A stretch of 60,432 nucleotides of DNA from an uncultured Bacilli bacterium (GTDB lineage Bacteria; Bacillota_I; Bacilli_A; RFN20; CAG-449), in assembly GCA_944332225.1 (NCBI GenBank), contig CALVJO010000005.1:1-60432 (forward strand). The letters run 5' to 3'. Below are positions 8,760-17,715 of the stretch, one piece after another (the first letter of the stretch is position 1; every line of letters starts with the position of its first letter). The position numbers and the translations under genes were made by a program. Under the pieces are notes generated by a model, which searched no databases, was not told where the DNA came from, and saw nothing but the letters and a program-made list of their open reading frames with translations.

Positions 8760-10059
8760 TATAGTTAATAAATTAATGAATTTTATCAATGAATCACCTA
8801 CTTCATATAACGCGGTTAACAATCTTAAAGAAGATTTATTAGCTCGCGGATTTATCTATTTTAATGAAAGTGATGATATAAAATTTGCTAAAGGAAAAAG
8901 CTATTTTACCATTAGAAACGGTTCATCAATCATCGCTTTTTCTATAGGAAAAGATTATAAGGGACCGTTTATGATAACTGCTTCCCATACCGATTCCCCA
9001 TCTTTCAAAATTAAATCTAATCCTAATATTAAAGAAAGATCACATAATTTATTAAATGTTGAGCCTTATGGAGGAATGATTGGGTATAGCTATTTTGATC
9101 GACCTCTTTCTTTAGCAGGAAGACTTCTTATTAAAAATAAAAACAATCAGATCGAAGAGAAAGTAATCGATATTAAAAGACCTCTTTTAGTGATACCTTC
9201 TCTATGCATTCATTTTTCTAGAGAAGTGAATACTAATTTTAAAATTGATTTTGCAAAAGATGTTAGACCATTAATTTCTCAAAGTGAGCAATTTGATTTA
9301 TTAAAGTTTATTCATCAAGAATGTAATATAGAAGATGAGATTTTAGGATATGATTTATTCTTAAAAACCACGGAAAAAGGTACTTTAATTGGAGAAAACA
9401 ATGAATATATCCTTTCTCCTAGATTAGATAATTTAGTCAATATGTATCTTTCTTACCAAGGATTCGTCGAATCTAAAGATAATAATCTTATAACTAAAGT
9501 CTTTGCCTCTTTTGATAATGAAGAAGTTGGTTCATCATCTCTTCAAGGCGCGAATAGCAACTTTTTAGAATCAATTTTAAAAAGAATATTAGAAGATACT
9601 TCGTTTAACGATTATGATCTTTCTAAGATGCTAGAAAAATCATTCATGATGTCTTTAGATAATGGGCACGCGATTCATCCTAATCATTTAGATGTTTGCG
9701 ATTTAGATAATGGAGCCTATCTTAATAAAGGAATCATGGTAAAGATTAATCCTAGCTTAGCCTATGTAAGCGATGGTCTATCTTTAGCAATATTTAAGAT
9801 GATGGTTGGAGATAAAGTTAAATATCAACTATTCCATAACAACAATAAAATAAGAGGAGGCTCTACTTTAGGTAATATTCTTTTAAGAACAGTCTCTTTA
9901 AAATCTATAGATTTAGGACTTCCTACTTTAGGCATGCATTCTTTAGTAGAATTATGCGGGGTTAACGATGTTATTGAAATGTATAATACAGTTTCAGTTT
10001 TCTATCGTTCATATTTAAATCTTGATCAAGGGAAAATATCGATAATTGAGCATGATTGA
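8752..10059 (+). CDS. M18 family zinc aminopeptidase
   Basis: A 435-residue cytosolic metallo-aminopeptidase of the aspartyl aminopeptidase type. Ligands expected for the two-zinc site are visible: ASHTDSP (His79), SPRLDNL (Asp), FDNEEVGSSSLQGA (catalytic Glu-Glu pair) and GMHSLVELCG (His) near the C-terminus. M18 peptidases form dodecamers and remove N-terminal residues, often acidic ones, in peptide turnover. The start overlaps the glycosyltransferase end as ATGAATAA, and the stop overlaps the next gene as ATGATTGA. The genomic coupling is probably housekeeping rather than functional. Confidence 0.92.
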   Translation: MNNIVNKLMNFINESPTSYNAVNNLKEDLLARGFIYFNESDDIKFAKGKSYFTIRNGSSIIAFSIGKDYKGPFMITASHTDSPSFKIKSNPNIKERSHNLLNVEPYGGMIGYSYFDRPLSLAGRLLIKNKNNQIEEKVIDIKRPLLVIPSLCIHFSREVNTNFKIDFAKDVRPLISQSEQFDLLKFIHQECNIEDEILGYDLFLKTTEKGTLIGENNEYILSPRLDNLVNMYLSYQGFVESKDNNLITKVFASFDNEEVGSSSLQGANSNFLESILKRILEDTSFNDYDLSKMLEKSFMMSLDNGHAIHPNHLDVCDLDNGAYLNKGIMVKINPSLAYVSDGLSLAIFKMMVGDKVKYQLFHNNNKIRGGSTLGNILLRTVSLKSIDLGLPTLGMHSLVELCGVNDVIEMYNTVSVFYRSYLNLDQGKISIIEHD

Positions 10060-10861
10060 TTTTTTAAAAAAGTATAAAAAAGAGATAATTAGGGTAGTTA
10101 TTGCTATAGTTAGCATGATTCTTTTAGCCTTGATTATCTTAGGTATTTTAATGCTAACTAAAGTTATAACTTTTGAAGATGGATTTAAATTTAATATCTC
10201 AATCTTTGATAATCTAAGAGATAGTTTTTGGATATACATCGTATTTATTTTATTGCAGGTTGTAATAACTACTCTTCTTTGCTTTGCTCCTGGAACAACA
10301 ACGATGTTTATAGGATTAGGTATCGCTTTATTTGGAGCGAATTGGAAATGCTTTCTTGTCTTATATATAGGCGTGGTTCTCTCATCTATTGCAATGGATT
10401 TAGTCGGTAGATTTGGAGGAAGCTTCCTGATTAAAAAGTTAATTGGAGAAAATAATTATCTAGAAGCTACGAATCTTTTAAAAGAAAAGGGAACGGTATA
10501 TTTACCATTTATGTATCTTTTACCAATTTTCCCTGATGATGCTTTATGCATGGTTGCCGGGATGATTAAATTAAAGTTTCCTTTGCATCTAATATATATT
10601 TGTCTTTGCCGAGGAATCGGAATAGCTACAATCGTCTTTGGCTTCAGCGTTATTCCTTTCTCTGAGTTTGATGGAGTCTATGATTATTTAGTCTTAATCG
10701 CGGTTATCTTAGTTTATGTATTCGTCTTATTTAAAATTACTAGATGGCTCGATAAGATGTATTCAAAGTATTTAAAACGTAAACAAGAAAAAGAATTAAC
10801 AAAGCAAAATGATGATTCAAATGAAATAAAAGAGATTGAATCACCAGAAAACAAAGAATAA
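10052..10861 (+). CDS. VTT-domain (TVP38/DedA-like) membrane protein
   Basis: About 269 residues with hydrophobic segments at the N-terminus and a VTT/SNARE-associated core. The core shows FAPGTTTMFIGLGIALFG, followed by the re-entrant-like stretch with FGGSFLIKKLIG and YLPFMYLLPIFPDDALCMVAG, the FPDD motif being typical of the TVP38/TMEM64 branch. Such proteins are linked to lipid scrambling or transport. I take ATG at 10052 rather than the TTG six bases upstream, because it gives an 8-nt ATGATTGA overlap like other junctions here. The C-terminal 30 residues are charged (KRKQEKELTKQND). A terminator follows. Confidence 0.85.
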   Translation: MIDFLKKYKKEIIRVVIAIVSMILLALIILGILMLTKVITFEDGFKFNISIFDNLRDSFWIYIVFILLQVVITTLLCFAPGTTTMFIGLGIALFGANWKCFLVLYIGVVLSSIAMDLVGRFGGSFLIKKLIGENNYLEATNLLKEKGTVYLPFMYLLPIFPDDALCMVAGMIKLKFPLHLIYICLCRGIGIATIVFGFSVIPFSEFDGVYDYLVLIAVILVYVFVLFKITRWLDKMYSKYLKRKQEKELTKQNDDSNEIKEIESPENKE

Positions 10862-10883
10862 ATTATTAAATATTTCCATCAAA

Positions 10884-10908
10884 AAAGCCTTGCATCTAAC
10901 AAGGCTTT
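10884..10908. terminator. bidirectional intrinsic terminator
   Basis: AAAGCCTTG (10884-10892) pairs perfectly with CAAGGCTTT (10900-10908) across a 7-nt loop, with A-rich and T-rich flanks on both sides. It lies between two converging genes and can serve both. Confidence 0.85.
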
Positions 10909-10920
10909 TAATTTCATTAC

Positions 10921-11505
10921 TTAGGCTTTCTTTGATTTAAAGGAAACAAATAAGCTGATGATTAATACTAGTAAGGCAATTCCAATGATAGGAAGAATCA
11001 CATATAACTCGCTGACGCAGTCATAAGCGACACCTGCAACAAATACGAGTAAGGAAACAAAGATTAACGATATAGCGAATGTTCCATTTTTCTTGTTGAA
11101 TATCGGAGTTAACAAGATTCCAATTAAGGATACAACGAATAATATTGTATAGATTAATGGGAATGATAACTGAGATCCTAAATTGTAGTTATGAGACTCT
11201 AAGATTAAAGCAAGCCAGGTGATATAGATACCTCCGACTGTTAAGATTCCTAGAACAACATTAAGGATCTTACTTAATAGAGAGTTAGAAGTGTCTCTTG
11301 TGCAGTCAATTGTGACATGGATAATTGATAAAGCCTCTATAGCGACTACGAGAACAAGTGGTCCCCACCAGGAGACAACATTGTTAACAGTCATTGTCGC
11401 GAAGTTAATATTGATTGGGCACATGCCTTGCATAGCTCCCATAGTAATCCAAGCGATCACTAGAGAGAGTGAGTTGGCAATTAGGTAATAAATTGATTTT
11501 TTCAT
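10921..11505 (-). CDS. multi-pass membrane protein, unknown function
   Basis: A 194-residue protein with five or six predicted membrane helices and a short basic C-terminus (SFKSKKA). I do not recognise a family motif. The first helix is followed by a Cys-containing loop (MQGMCPININF) and the third segment by a TIDCTRDTSNS loop. A strong ribosome site (AGAGGAGAACGT region) precedes the ATG, supporting the start. It appears to be monocistronic: it has the shared terminator at its end and about 290 nt of noncoding DNA before it. Confidence 0.6.
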   Translation of the reverse strand: MKKSIYYLIANSLSLVIAWITMGAMQGMCPININFATMTVNNVVSWWGPLVLVVAIEALSIIHVTIDCTRDTSNSLLSKILNVVLGILTVGGIYITWLALILESHNYNLGSQLSFPLIYTILFVVSLIGILLTPIFNKKNGTFAISLIFVSLLVFVAGVAYDCVSELYVILPIIGIALLVLIISLFVSFKSKKA

Positions 11506-11798
11506 ACGTTCTCCTCTAAAGTGAAACTATAAGAATAATAATAAAGAGGAAGTCAAATTACAACTATAAATAAATGAAAATCTTTTTAATTTCCTTATCT
11601 TTTTTTGATATTTTTTAACTTATTTTTTAATGATTTTTATCTTTAAGGCTAATTTTTTAAATATAACGTTAATTAAATAAATTGTTTTATCCATCAATAA
11701 GATTAATTTTTAGAATATTTTTGAATGTAGAAAAGATTATAAATTTGTTATCATCATTAATAAAGTTTAGATGTTTTTAGGTTTTTGTTATTCTATTT
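11506..11798. other. intergenic region, divergent promoters presumed
   Basis: About 290 bases of very AT-rich sequence separate two divergently oriented genes. I see no open frame, hairpin with a T-run or recognisable operator. Promoters for both flanking genes must lie here but cannot be assigned with confidence. Confidence 0.4.
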
Positions 11799-11819
11799 AT
11801 GATAGGTTTGGGTAAGGGT

Positions 11820-14534
11820 ATGAGAAAACAATTAAAAATATTTATCGCTTCATCGATAGTTGAATTTGCTTCTACGCGGGATGATATTGAAAATTATCTA
11901 TGGAAATATCGAGATAAAAATAATTTTGATGTCATTCCGATTAGATGTGAAACTTCTGAGCCATCCATGAGCGTCACTAGAAAAGAAGATGATTATTGCT
12001 CGCTGATTTTTCAAAGCGACGTTTGTCTTTTTCTATTTTCTAAAAATCTAGGAAAGTATTCTTTAGAAGAATATGAATACTCTAAAGAGATAGTTAAAAG
12101 AAATCATAATCTTAAAATAATCGTTTTCTTTGAAGGAGATTATTTATCTTCTTTTAAAAATCAAGTTATCGAAGATGGATTCGAAACATATGATTTAAAT
12201 GAAAATGAAGATATTTATCGAGTCTTAGATATTTTCATTAAAGAAAACGGAAAAAGAATAGAAGAACAATCCTCATCTTTAATTAATATTTTCTTTGCTT
12301 CCTCGATAGATGATGATGTTCAAGAGAGAATCAAAATCGAAAATTTTATTTATAAGATGAACTATGAATTCGTTAATTCATATAATATCTCAATAAGACC
12401 ATTGCTTACTCATGAAGGTGATCTTCAATCATTGATCATCAAAAGTAAAATGTGCTTTTTCATAATCTTTAAAAAGGTGGAAAAAGAAGTTAAAGATGAA
12501 TTAGATTTTGCTAAACAGTATTTTGATAAGACTGGTTTACCTAAGATATATGTATACTTTAACTCGATTGCAGATTCTACTAGCGAAGAAAAATCAGTTA
12601 TCGATTTTAAAGAATATTTAGATAAACAATTGAATCATTTCTATGGCACGTTTAATGGTATCGATACCATTAAACTAAGAATTTTATTGAATTTAGCTAT
12701 TCAAGAAACTGGTTCTAAGCAAGTGATATTTAAAAATGGTAAATGCTATTTAAATGATGATGCTTTGATATCTATCGACCAAGTTTCTGAATTTAAGAAT
12801 AATCAAAAGCTTATAGAATTTAAGCAGGAATTAAATGATTTAGATGAACGTTACCATGTTTTGAAAAAAGCTTATGAATCAGATCGGATGAATGAGGCTT
12901 TAGGTGAGGAATATTATAATGTTGCGACTAGATACTTATCTTTAAAAAATAAAATTGAAAAGTTAGAAGAAAGCATTTTTAACATCACTTTAAGTTTATC
13001 TAACGATGAAGTTAAAGAAACTCTCAGCGTTCGTCAAAAAAGAGCCTACCGTTACTTTGAAGAAGGTAATGTTGAATTAGCTGTTGAATTATTAGATGTT
13101 GACGAGACTTTAAAATCATATGAATCTTTATCTAATATCACAAAGATGAAAGCAAGAGAAGTCATCAGCGAAGGTCGCTTAAAAATAGATTTTTTAAAGA
13201 CCATGTATCAATATAAAAATCGTTATGAGACGATTGAGGATACTTATAAAAAAATATTGTCGGTTGCTTTATCTAGTCAGGTAGAATTAAATATCTACGA
13301 TGAATATGCTTTATTTTTACTAAGTAGAGAAAGACATAATGAAGCGATTAATCAAGCCTACACATTGATGTCTTTTTATTCTCTTTTCCCTCATTTAGCG
13401 ACTCTTGAAGCTAAAAGCGACAATTATTTAGTTTTAGCGACCATCTATAATAAGATGTCAGATCATCAAGAAGAGACTAAAAAATATTCTTTAGAAGCTT
13501 TAAATATTAAAGAAAAGATCTATGAAGATAATAAAGATGATGAGAAAAATAACTATGGAATAAGTCAAATTTGTCTAGCTTTAGGAAATATCTATCGAAG
13601 AGAGCAAAAAGCTCTTCTCGCGGAATCTTATCTTTCTAAAGGTGAAGCTTTATTGCTTGATTTATCTCTTATTTCTAAAAAATACTTGCTAGATTTATCT
13701 AGGATACTAATTATAAAAGGACAAAATTATTTTGATAGGTTTAAAGGTGATGAAGCTTTATCTTGCTACAAAAGAGCTGAAGAATGCATGTTAAAACTAC
13801 CTTTAGATAATCCTGAAGAAAAATATCAATTATCATCCTGTTATCAGAATTCTGGAGCCTTATTTAGAAAGCTATGCAAAAAGGAAGAAGCTTTAAAAAT
13901 GTTCACAAAATCTAGAGATATTCGTCTTAAACTTGCCGATGATGATCCAATTTCCTTTCTTCCAACTCTAGCCTATTCTTATCAAGGGGTAGGAAACGCC
14001 TTAAGATCTTTAGATAGAAAAGATGAGGCTTTAGATAGTTATTTTCACGCCTATAAAATAAGAAAAATGATCTCTAAGAAGAATCCTAATGTTCACGATG
14101 CAGAGATGAGCGATTCAGCTATGAAGATTGCTTCAGTTTATTTAGATAAAAAAGATCCAGATTCAGCCTATCCTTACGTAAAAGAAACTTTAAGTTTAAG
14201 AGAAAGACTTTATAAAATAAGTAACGATACCTACTTCAAATGGTACGCGCAGTCGATATTTGAACTAGGCCGTTATCATGAAGAAAAAAACAATATAGAA
14301 GAAGCTAAACAAAATTATCTTGAAAGCCTTCATATTCAAACTTCAAAAGACATTGATATTCCAACAAACGCGGAAGCTTTACATCTAATTTTTAAAAAGC
14401 TTAAAGAAATATATAAAGAAGATTTTTTAAAAGTCTTATCTCCTAAAGAAAAAGAAGTTCATGATGACTTATATTCATATAACGATAAACATCCTGACAA
14501 TAAGATAGTTTTTGATCCTCTTTATCAAGATTAA
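11820..14534 (+). CDS. tandem DUF4062/TIR-like domains fused to TPR repeats
   Basis: This cytosolic protein of about 904 residues opens with KIFIASSIVEFASTRDDIENYL, which resembles the iFiSSTfxDlxxER start of DUF4062 (a Rossmann/TIR-like fold), and continues with FQSDVCLFLFSKNLG. A second copy of the same fold starts with INIFFASSIDDDVQERIKIENFIY about 160 residues in. A helical linker (about 330-420) leads to tetratricopeptide-type repeats (e.g. YLVLATIYNKMSDHQEETKKYSLEAL, SYQGVGNALRSLDRKDEALDSY) up to near the end. DUF4062-TPR arrangements resemble signalling or immune NTPase-less scaffolds; no STAND ATPase is seen here. ATG 11820 is preferred over 11799 because the domain then starts at residue 5. 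The effector activity is unknown. Confidence 0.65.
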   Translation: MRKQLKIFIASSIVEFASTRDDIENYLWKYRDKNNFDVIPIRCETSEPSMSVTRKEDDYCSLIFQSDVCLFLFSKNLGKYSLEEYEYSKEIVKRNHNLKIIVFFEGDYLSSFKNQVIEDGFETYDLNENEDIYRVLDIFIKENGKRIEEQSSSLINIFFASSIDDDVQERIKIENFIYKMNYEFVNSYNISIRPLLTHEGDLQSLIIKSKMCFFIIFKKVEKEVKDELDFAKQYFDKTGLPKIYVYFNSIADSTSEEKSVIDFKEYLDKQLNHFYGTFNGIDTIKLRILLNLAIQETGSKQVIFKNGKCYLNDDALISIDQVSEFKNNQKLIEFKQELNDLDERYHVLKKAYESDRMNEALGEEYYNVATRYLSLKNKIEKLEESIFNITLSLSNDEVKETLSVRQKRAYRYFEEGNVELAVELLDVDETLKSYESLSNITKMKAREVISEGRLKIDFLKTMYQYKNRYETIEDTYKKILSVALSSQVELNIYDEYALFLLSRERHNEAINQAYTLMSFYSLFPHLATLEAKSDNYLVLATIYNKMSDHQEETKKYSLEALNIKEKIYEDNKDDEKNNYGISQICLALGNIYRREQKALLAESYLSKGEALLLDLSLISKKYLLDLSRILIIKGQNYFDRFKGDEALSCYKRAEECMLKLPLDNPEEKYQLSSCYQNSGALFRKLCKKEEALKMFTKSRDIRLKLADDDPISFLPTLAYSYQGVGNALRSLDRKDEALDSYFHAYKIRKMISKKNPNVHDAEMSDSAMKIASVYLDKKDPDSAYPYVKETLSLRERLYKISNDTYFKWYAQSIFELGRYHEEKNNIEEAKQNYLESLHIQTSKDIDIPTNAEALHLIFKKLKEIYKEDFLKVLSPKEKEVHDDLYSYNDKHPDNKIVFDPLYQD

Positions 14535-14538
14535 TTTT

Positions 14539-15183
14539 CTAGTTGCTTTTTCTAGATTTTTTAATCCATTTCACACCTTTTATAAGAAGATATACAGCAA
14601 TTAAAGAATTTATTAATACAATAAAGGCTCCAAATAGAATTTTTATTAAAGCTAATCTATCTTCATAAGTATCTGAAAAGGCATAAATCATAACATTTTC
14701 TAAGTTATATAAGGTCATTAATGTTGAGATAATTTTTATATAAGTGATCAATTTATTTCCATTAGATATTTCATATTTGATATTAATTAAATTTTTAATA
14801 GCAAAGCCTAGATTGATAAAACTATATAAAGCATAAGGATAGATAATAATTTCAGGGTAAGAACCTATGGTTTGATTATTAACTATATAACTCATCATTA
14901 TCGATAAAATAATATTCATTAAAAGAATGATTATTCCGGAAAAGATATATGATTTTGGGGTTTTTTGATTGCTTCTATCATTCTTTAAGGCTAGTAAAAT
15001 AATTATTTTTAAAATAATGATAAATAGATAATAAAAAGCAGTTACCACCTCATATGATGAAAAATAAATAATGGAAGTTATTAAGATAAAGATAAAATAA
15101 ATGACATTAAAAGCAAAAGAGAGCCAAAAATTGGCTTTCTTTCTAAACGAGGGAAGATATAGATAGTAATAGATTAGGTTCAT
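14539..15183 (-). CDS. multi-pass membrane protein, unknown function
   Basis: 214 residues with about six membrane helices and a Lys/Arg-rich C-terminus (KGVKWIKKSRKSN). I do not recognise the family. Its start codon shares one base with the stop of the upstream gene (TAATG), so translation is coupled. No ribosome site of its own is evident apart from that coupling. It converges on the TPR protein gene with a 4-nt gap and no visible terminator. Confidence 0.6.
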   Translation of the reverse strand: MNLIYYYLYLPSFRKKANFWLSFAFNVIYFIFILITSIIYFSSYEVVTAFYYLFIIILKIIILLALKNDRSNQKTPKSYIFSGIIILLMNIILSIMMSYIVNNQTIGSYPEIIIYPYALYSFINLGFAIKNLINIKYEISNGNKLITYIKIISTLMTLYNLENVMIYAFSDTYEDRLALIKILFGAFIVLINSLIAVYLLIKGVKWIKKSRKSN

Positions 15184-15530
15184 TATTGATTGTTAGAATC
15201 TTTACTTAAGGCAAGTAAGATAGAACCGGAATACTTTTCTTTACGTCTATCTAACCATCTTTTATAGATAAAATAGTTAGTAGAAATCATAACGATACCG
15301 ATTAATCCAATTACGATTCCTAAAGGCATAAGATAGGTTGCTTCACCTAAAACTCCCATAGCAAGGCACATTCCCGTGCCTAAAATTAAAGAACCAACGA
15401 TTCCAAAAATATAGGTAAAAATCGTGCATGGTAACTTACATTGGAAGTCTAATTTTTTAGCTTCATCTAAACCTGTTTTCTTTTTAGGGCTATACTCCTC
15501 TTTTAATTTTTCTTCATCAAAATTAATCAT
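15183..15530 (-). CDS. small two-helix membrane protein
   Basis: About 115 residues from the ATG at 15530, which sits 5 nt behind a perfect AAGGAGG; a longer in-frame start exists upstream but lacks such a site. The N-terminus is charged (INFDEEKLKEEYSPKKKTGLDEAKKLD), followed by two hydrophobic helices (FTYIFGIVGSLILGTGMCLAM and YLMPLGIVIGLIGIVMI) and a basic tail. The GTGMCLAMG stretch seems to be a recurring motif in an uncharacterised family of small Firmicute membrane proteins, but that is from memory. The function is unknown. Confidence 0.65.
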   Translation of the reverse strand: MINFDEEKLKEEYSPKKKTGLDEAKKLDFQCKLPCTIFTYIFGIVGSLILGTGMCLAMGVLGEATYLMPLGIVIGLIGIVMISTNYFIYKRWLDRRKEKYSGSILLALSKDSNNQ

Positions 15531-15661
15531 TTTTTCCTCCTTGAAGCCTTTTGGCTTACAAATATAGTAAATCAAATAAAATTAAGCTTTTTAACGACAT
15601 AATTTTAAATTTTTGTCGGATTTAACTATATTTATTTATGAGGAACTATTAGGAGAGGCTT

Positions 15662-16768
15662 ATGGATTCAAGTACAATAATTATCATCATTTCTGCAGTC
15701 TTAGGATTAATCATTATTATATTGCTTATAGGATTAATCTCTTTAAGCGTCAAATTTAAAAATAATTCTAATGTTAATATCGATGATTCAAAGTTAAAAC
15801 TTTTAATCAACGATGAAATTAATAAAATGAAAGACAATATTTCTCAAAGGATGGAGTCACAAGACAAAAATATTCAAGATACCTTAGAAAAAGGTTTTGA
15901 AAAGAATATTAATCATCTTGATAAAGTAAATGTTGCCTTAGGAAAAATTACAGAATCTCAATCTCATTTAGATTCATTAAACAATGAGATTTTGAGATTA
16001 AATAAAATATTATCCGACAGCAAAACGCGAGGCACATTTGGAGAAGTGCAGCTAGAAACTATCGTAAAATCTATCTTTGGAGACACGATAAACACCTATG
16101 CTTTTCAAAAGCAAATCGTTAAAGATAATAAAAATGTTAAACCCGACTGCGTGATTTATTTAAATGATCCAGATAAGACTATTCTTTGCATTGATTCTAA
16201 ATTCTCCTTTAATGATTTTGAATCAATATTTAAAGAAGAACCAAAAGAAATAGAAAATTCAAAATTAACAATTTTAAAAAATAGATTAAGAGATCAAATC
16301 GATAAAATTGCGATTGATTATATAATTCCTGATTTAACGTATGAATATGCGATCATGTTTATACCATTTGACTCTATCTATAATTTTATTGTTGGAAATG
16401 ATTATCTTTATTCTAACGTTATTGAATATTCTAGAAAGAAGAACGTAATTATTGTTTCACCTACCACCTTGCAACCTATATTGAATAACATTAATATTTT
16501 CAGAATTGATAGAATCGCTTCTCAAAATATTAAAGATGTAATTATAGAGGTTAAAAAGATTCAAGAGGCCATAAATATTTTTAACGAATCATATATCGAC
16601 TTTACCAAAACTTATAAAACTTTAGCGAATAAGAAAGATAAATTAGATGGAAAAGTAAAAAAAATTATAAAAACATCATCAAAAGCATTAGAAGCGATCA
16701 CGAATGAAGATTATCAATTAATTGAAGAACCTCTTGATCAAGAAGAATCTTCATTTGATGAAGAATAG
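15662..16768 (+). CDS. rmuC: DNA recombination protein RmuC
   Basis: RmuC is thought to limit recombination between inverted repeats; it has an N-terminal membrane anchor, a coiled coil and a PD-(D/E)xK-like nuclease fold. Here the anchor is residues 3-28 (TIIIIISAVLGLIIIILLIGL), the coiled coil covers about 40-120, and the core shows RGTFGEVQLETIV, KPDCVIYL and ILCIDSKFSF, the last with the Asp and Lys of the presumed nuclease site. FIPFDSIYNF and IIVSPTTLQPIL are also family motifs. 368 residues is usual. An AGGAGAGGCTT ribosome site lies just before the ATG. Confidence 0.93.
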   Translation: MDSSTIIIIISAVLGLIIIILLIGLISLSVKFKNNSNVNIDDSKLKLLINDEINKMKDNISQRMESQDKNIQDTLEKGFEKNINHLDKVNVALGKITESQSHLDSLNNEILRLNKILSDSKTRGTFGEVQLETIVKSIFGDTINTYAFQKQIVKDNKNVKPDCVIYLNDPDKTILCIDSKFSFNDFESIFKEEPKEIENSKLTILKNRLRDQIDKIAIDYIIPDLTYEYAIMFIPFDSIYNFIVGNDYLYSNVIEYSRKKNVIIVSPTTLQPILNNINIFRIDRIASQNIKDVIIEVKKIQEAINIFNESYIDFTKTYKTLANKKDKLDGKVKKIIKTSSKALEAITNEDYQLIEEPLDQEESSFDEE

Positions 16769-16788
16769 TATGATAAAGAAGTAAAAGA

Positions 16789-17463
16789 TTAATTATCTTT
16801 TTTCATTTTTTTAATATTCTCTAAGTGCTTTAAATGAGCTTCTTTCGATTTAACATTATATGATTCTAATAATTCATAAATTTCATCAATTTCTTCATTT
16901 GAAAGAGAATAATATTTTTTAATGGGCTGATTAATAGTTTCAATAAAAGAAACTTCATCATAGACATAATTTGATGTAACTTGAGATATATCAGTGTTAA
17001 TGAGGACAACAATATTTTTAATTGGGATATCATCGTCTAAAATTTCTTCTATTACTTGGACATGAATTTCGTTTTGTTTGACAGGAGATCTTCTTTTTTC
17101 TACTAGATTATTTTGAATATAAAGCCATTCATCATCATAATCTCTTCCAATTAATGAACCGTGCCAATTTTTAGTTTCAATTACGAAAACTCCATATTTA
17201 TTAATTAAGATTTGATCGATTTCATGGGAATTTTCTTTCCCGTCATAAAATAATCCATTACTTATTAAATGATGATATTCTAAACAATATTTGTTAATAA
17301 GATAATTTATTCTATTTTCCCCTTGCTCGCCTTGCTTATGTAAATAAGATTCATCGGTTGACTGCTGAGTTAAATTATCTTTTTTGGATCTTTTTTTAAG
17401 AAATACGATTAATAGCAGAAAGTATAAAATAGTGAATATTACAATTACAAAAAACCAAATCAT
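16789..17463 (-). CDS. membrane-anchored NERD-domain protein
   Basis: NERD (nuclease-related) domains have a PD-(D/E)xK-like fold and occur in proteins for DNA processing. The N-terminal helix (residues 2-23) should anchor the protein. The domain follows with QGEQGENRINYLI, HEIDQILINKYGVFVIETKNWHG (the D...E-x-K triad of the fold: Asp, Glu, Lys) and the NGLFYDG segment. At 224 residues there is no fused helicase or kinase. It converges on rmuC, another membrane-anchored nuclease-fold protein; whether they cooperate is speculation. Confidence 0.85.
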   Translation of the reverse strand: MIWFFVIVIFTILYFLLLIVFLKKRSKKDNLTQQSTDESYLHKQGEQGENRINYLINKYCLEYHHLISNGLFYDGKENSHEIDQILINKYGVFVIETKNWHGSLIGRDYDDEWLYIQNNLVEKRRSPVKQNEIHVQVIEEILDDDIPIKNIVVLINTDISQVTSNYVYDEVSFIETINQPIKKYYSLSNEEIDEIYELLESYNVKSKEAHLKHLENIKKMKKDN

Positions 17464-17593
17464 ATTAATAGTTTATATCAACAATAATGGACTTTAGCAA
17501 GGTTAGATTCTATATTTAATCATCCCGATTATTTCACTTAAAAAATAAATTTACGTCTAAAAAACACAAGATTAGAAAATTTAAAACACGAGA

Positions 17594-17639
17594 TGGAAAC
17601 GCTTACATAGAATAAAATCAAAGTAAAAGGCCTTTACTT
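17594..17639 (+). promoter_or_regulatory. cre-like site and inverted repeat upstream of the GH3 operon
   Basis: TGGAAACGCTTACA at 17594-17607 matches 13 of 14 positions of the CcpA cre consensus (TGWAANCGNTNWCA), only the third base differing. A second dyad, AAGTAAA (17621-17627) and TTTACTT (17633-17639) around AGGCC, lies 14 nt further on. Both sit in the roughly 250-nt gap ahead of a carbohydrate-related operon, which suggests control by CcpA or another LacI-family regulator. The promoter boxes themselves are not clear. Confidence 0.5.
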
Positions 17640-17715
17640 ACAAATTATTTTTTAAGTGCTTTCTACCATAATTTTGAAAGCAAAAAGTTTTATATTAGGA
17701 GGAAAAATAAATAAT

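Noticed and set aside
10046-10051. TTG start for the VTT-domain protein
   Set aside because: The ATG at 10052 gives the same 8-nt overlap as neighbouring junctions and a better-placed ribosome site.
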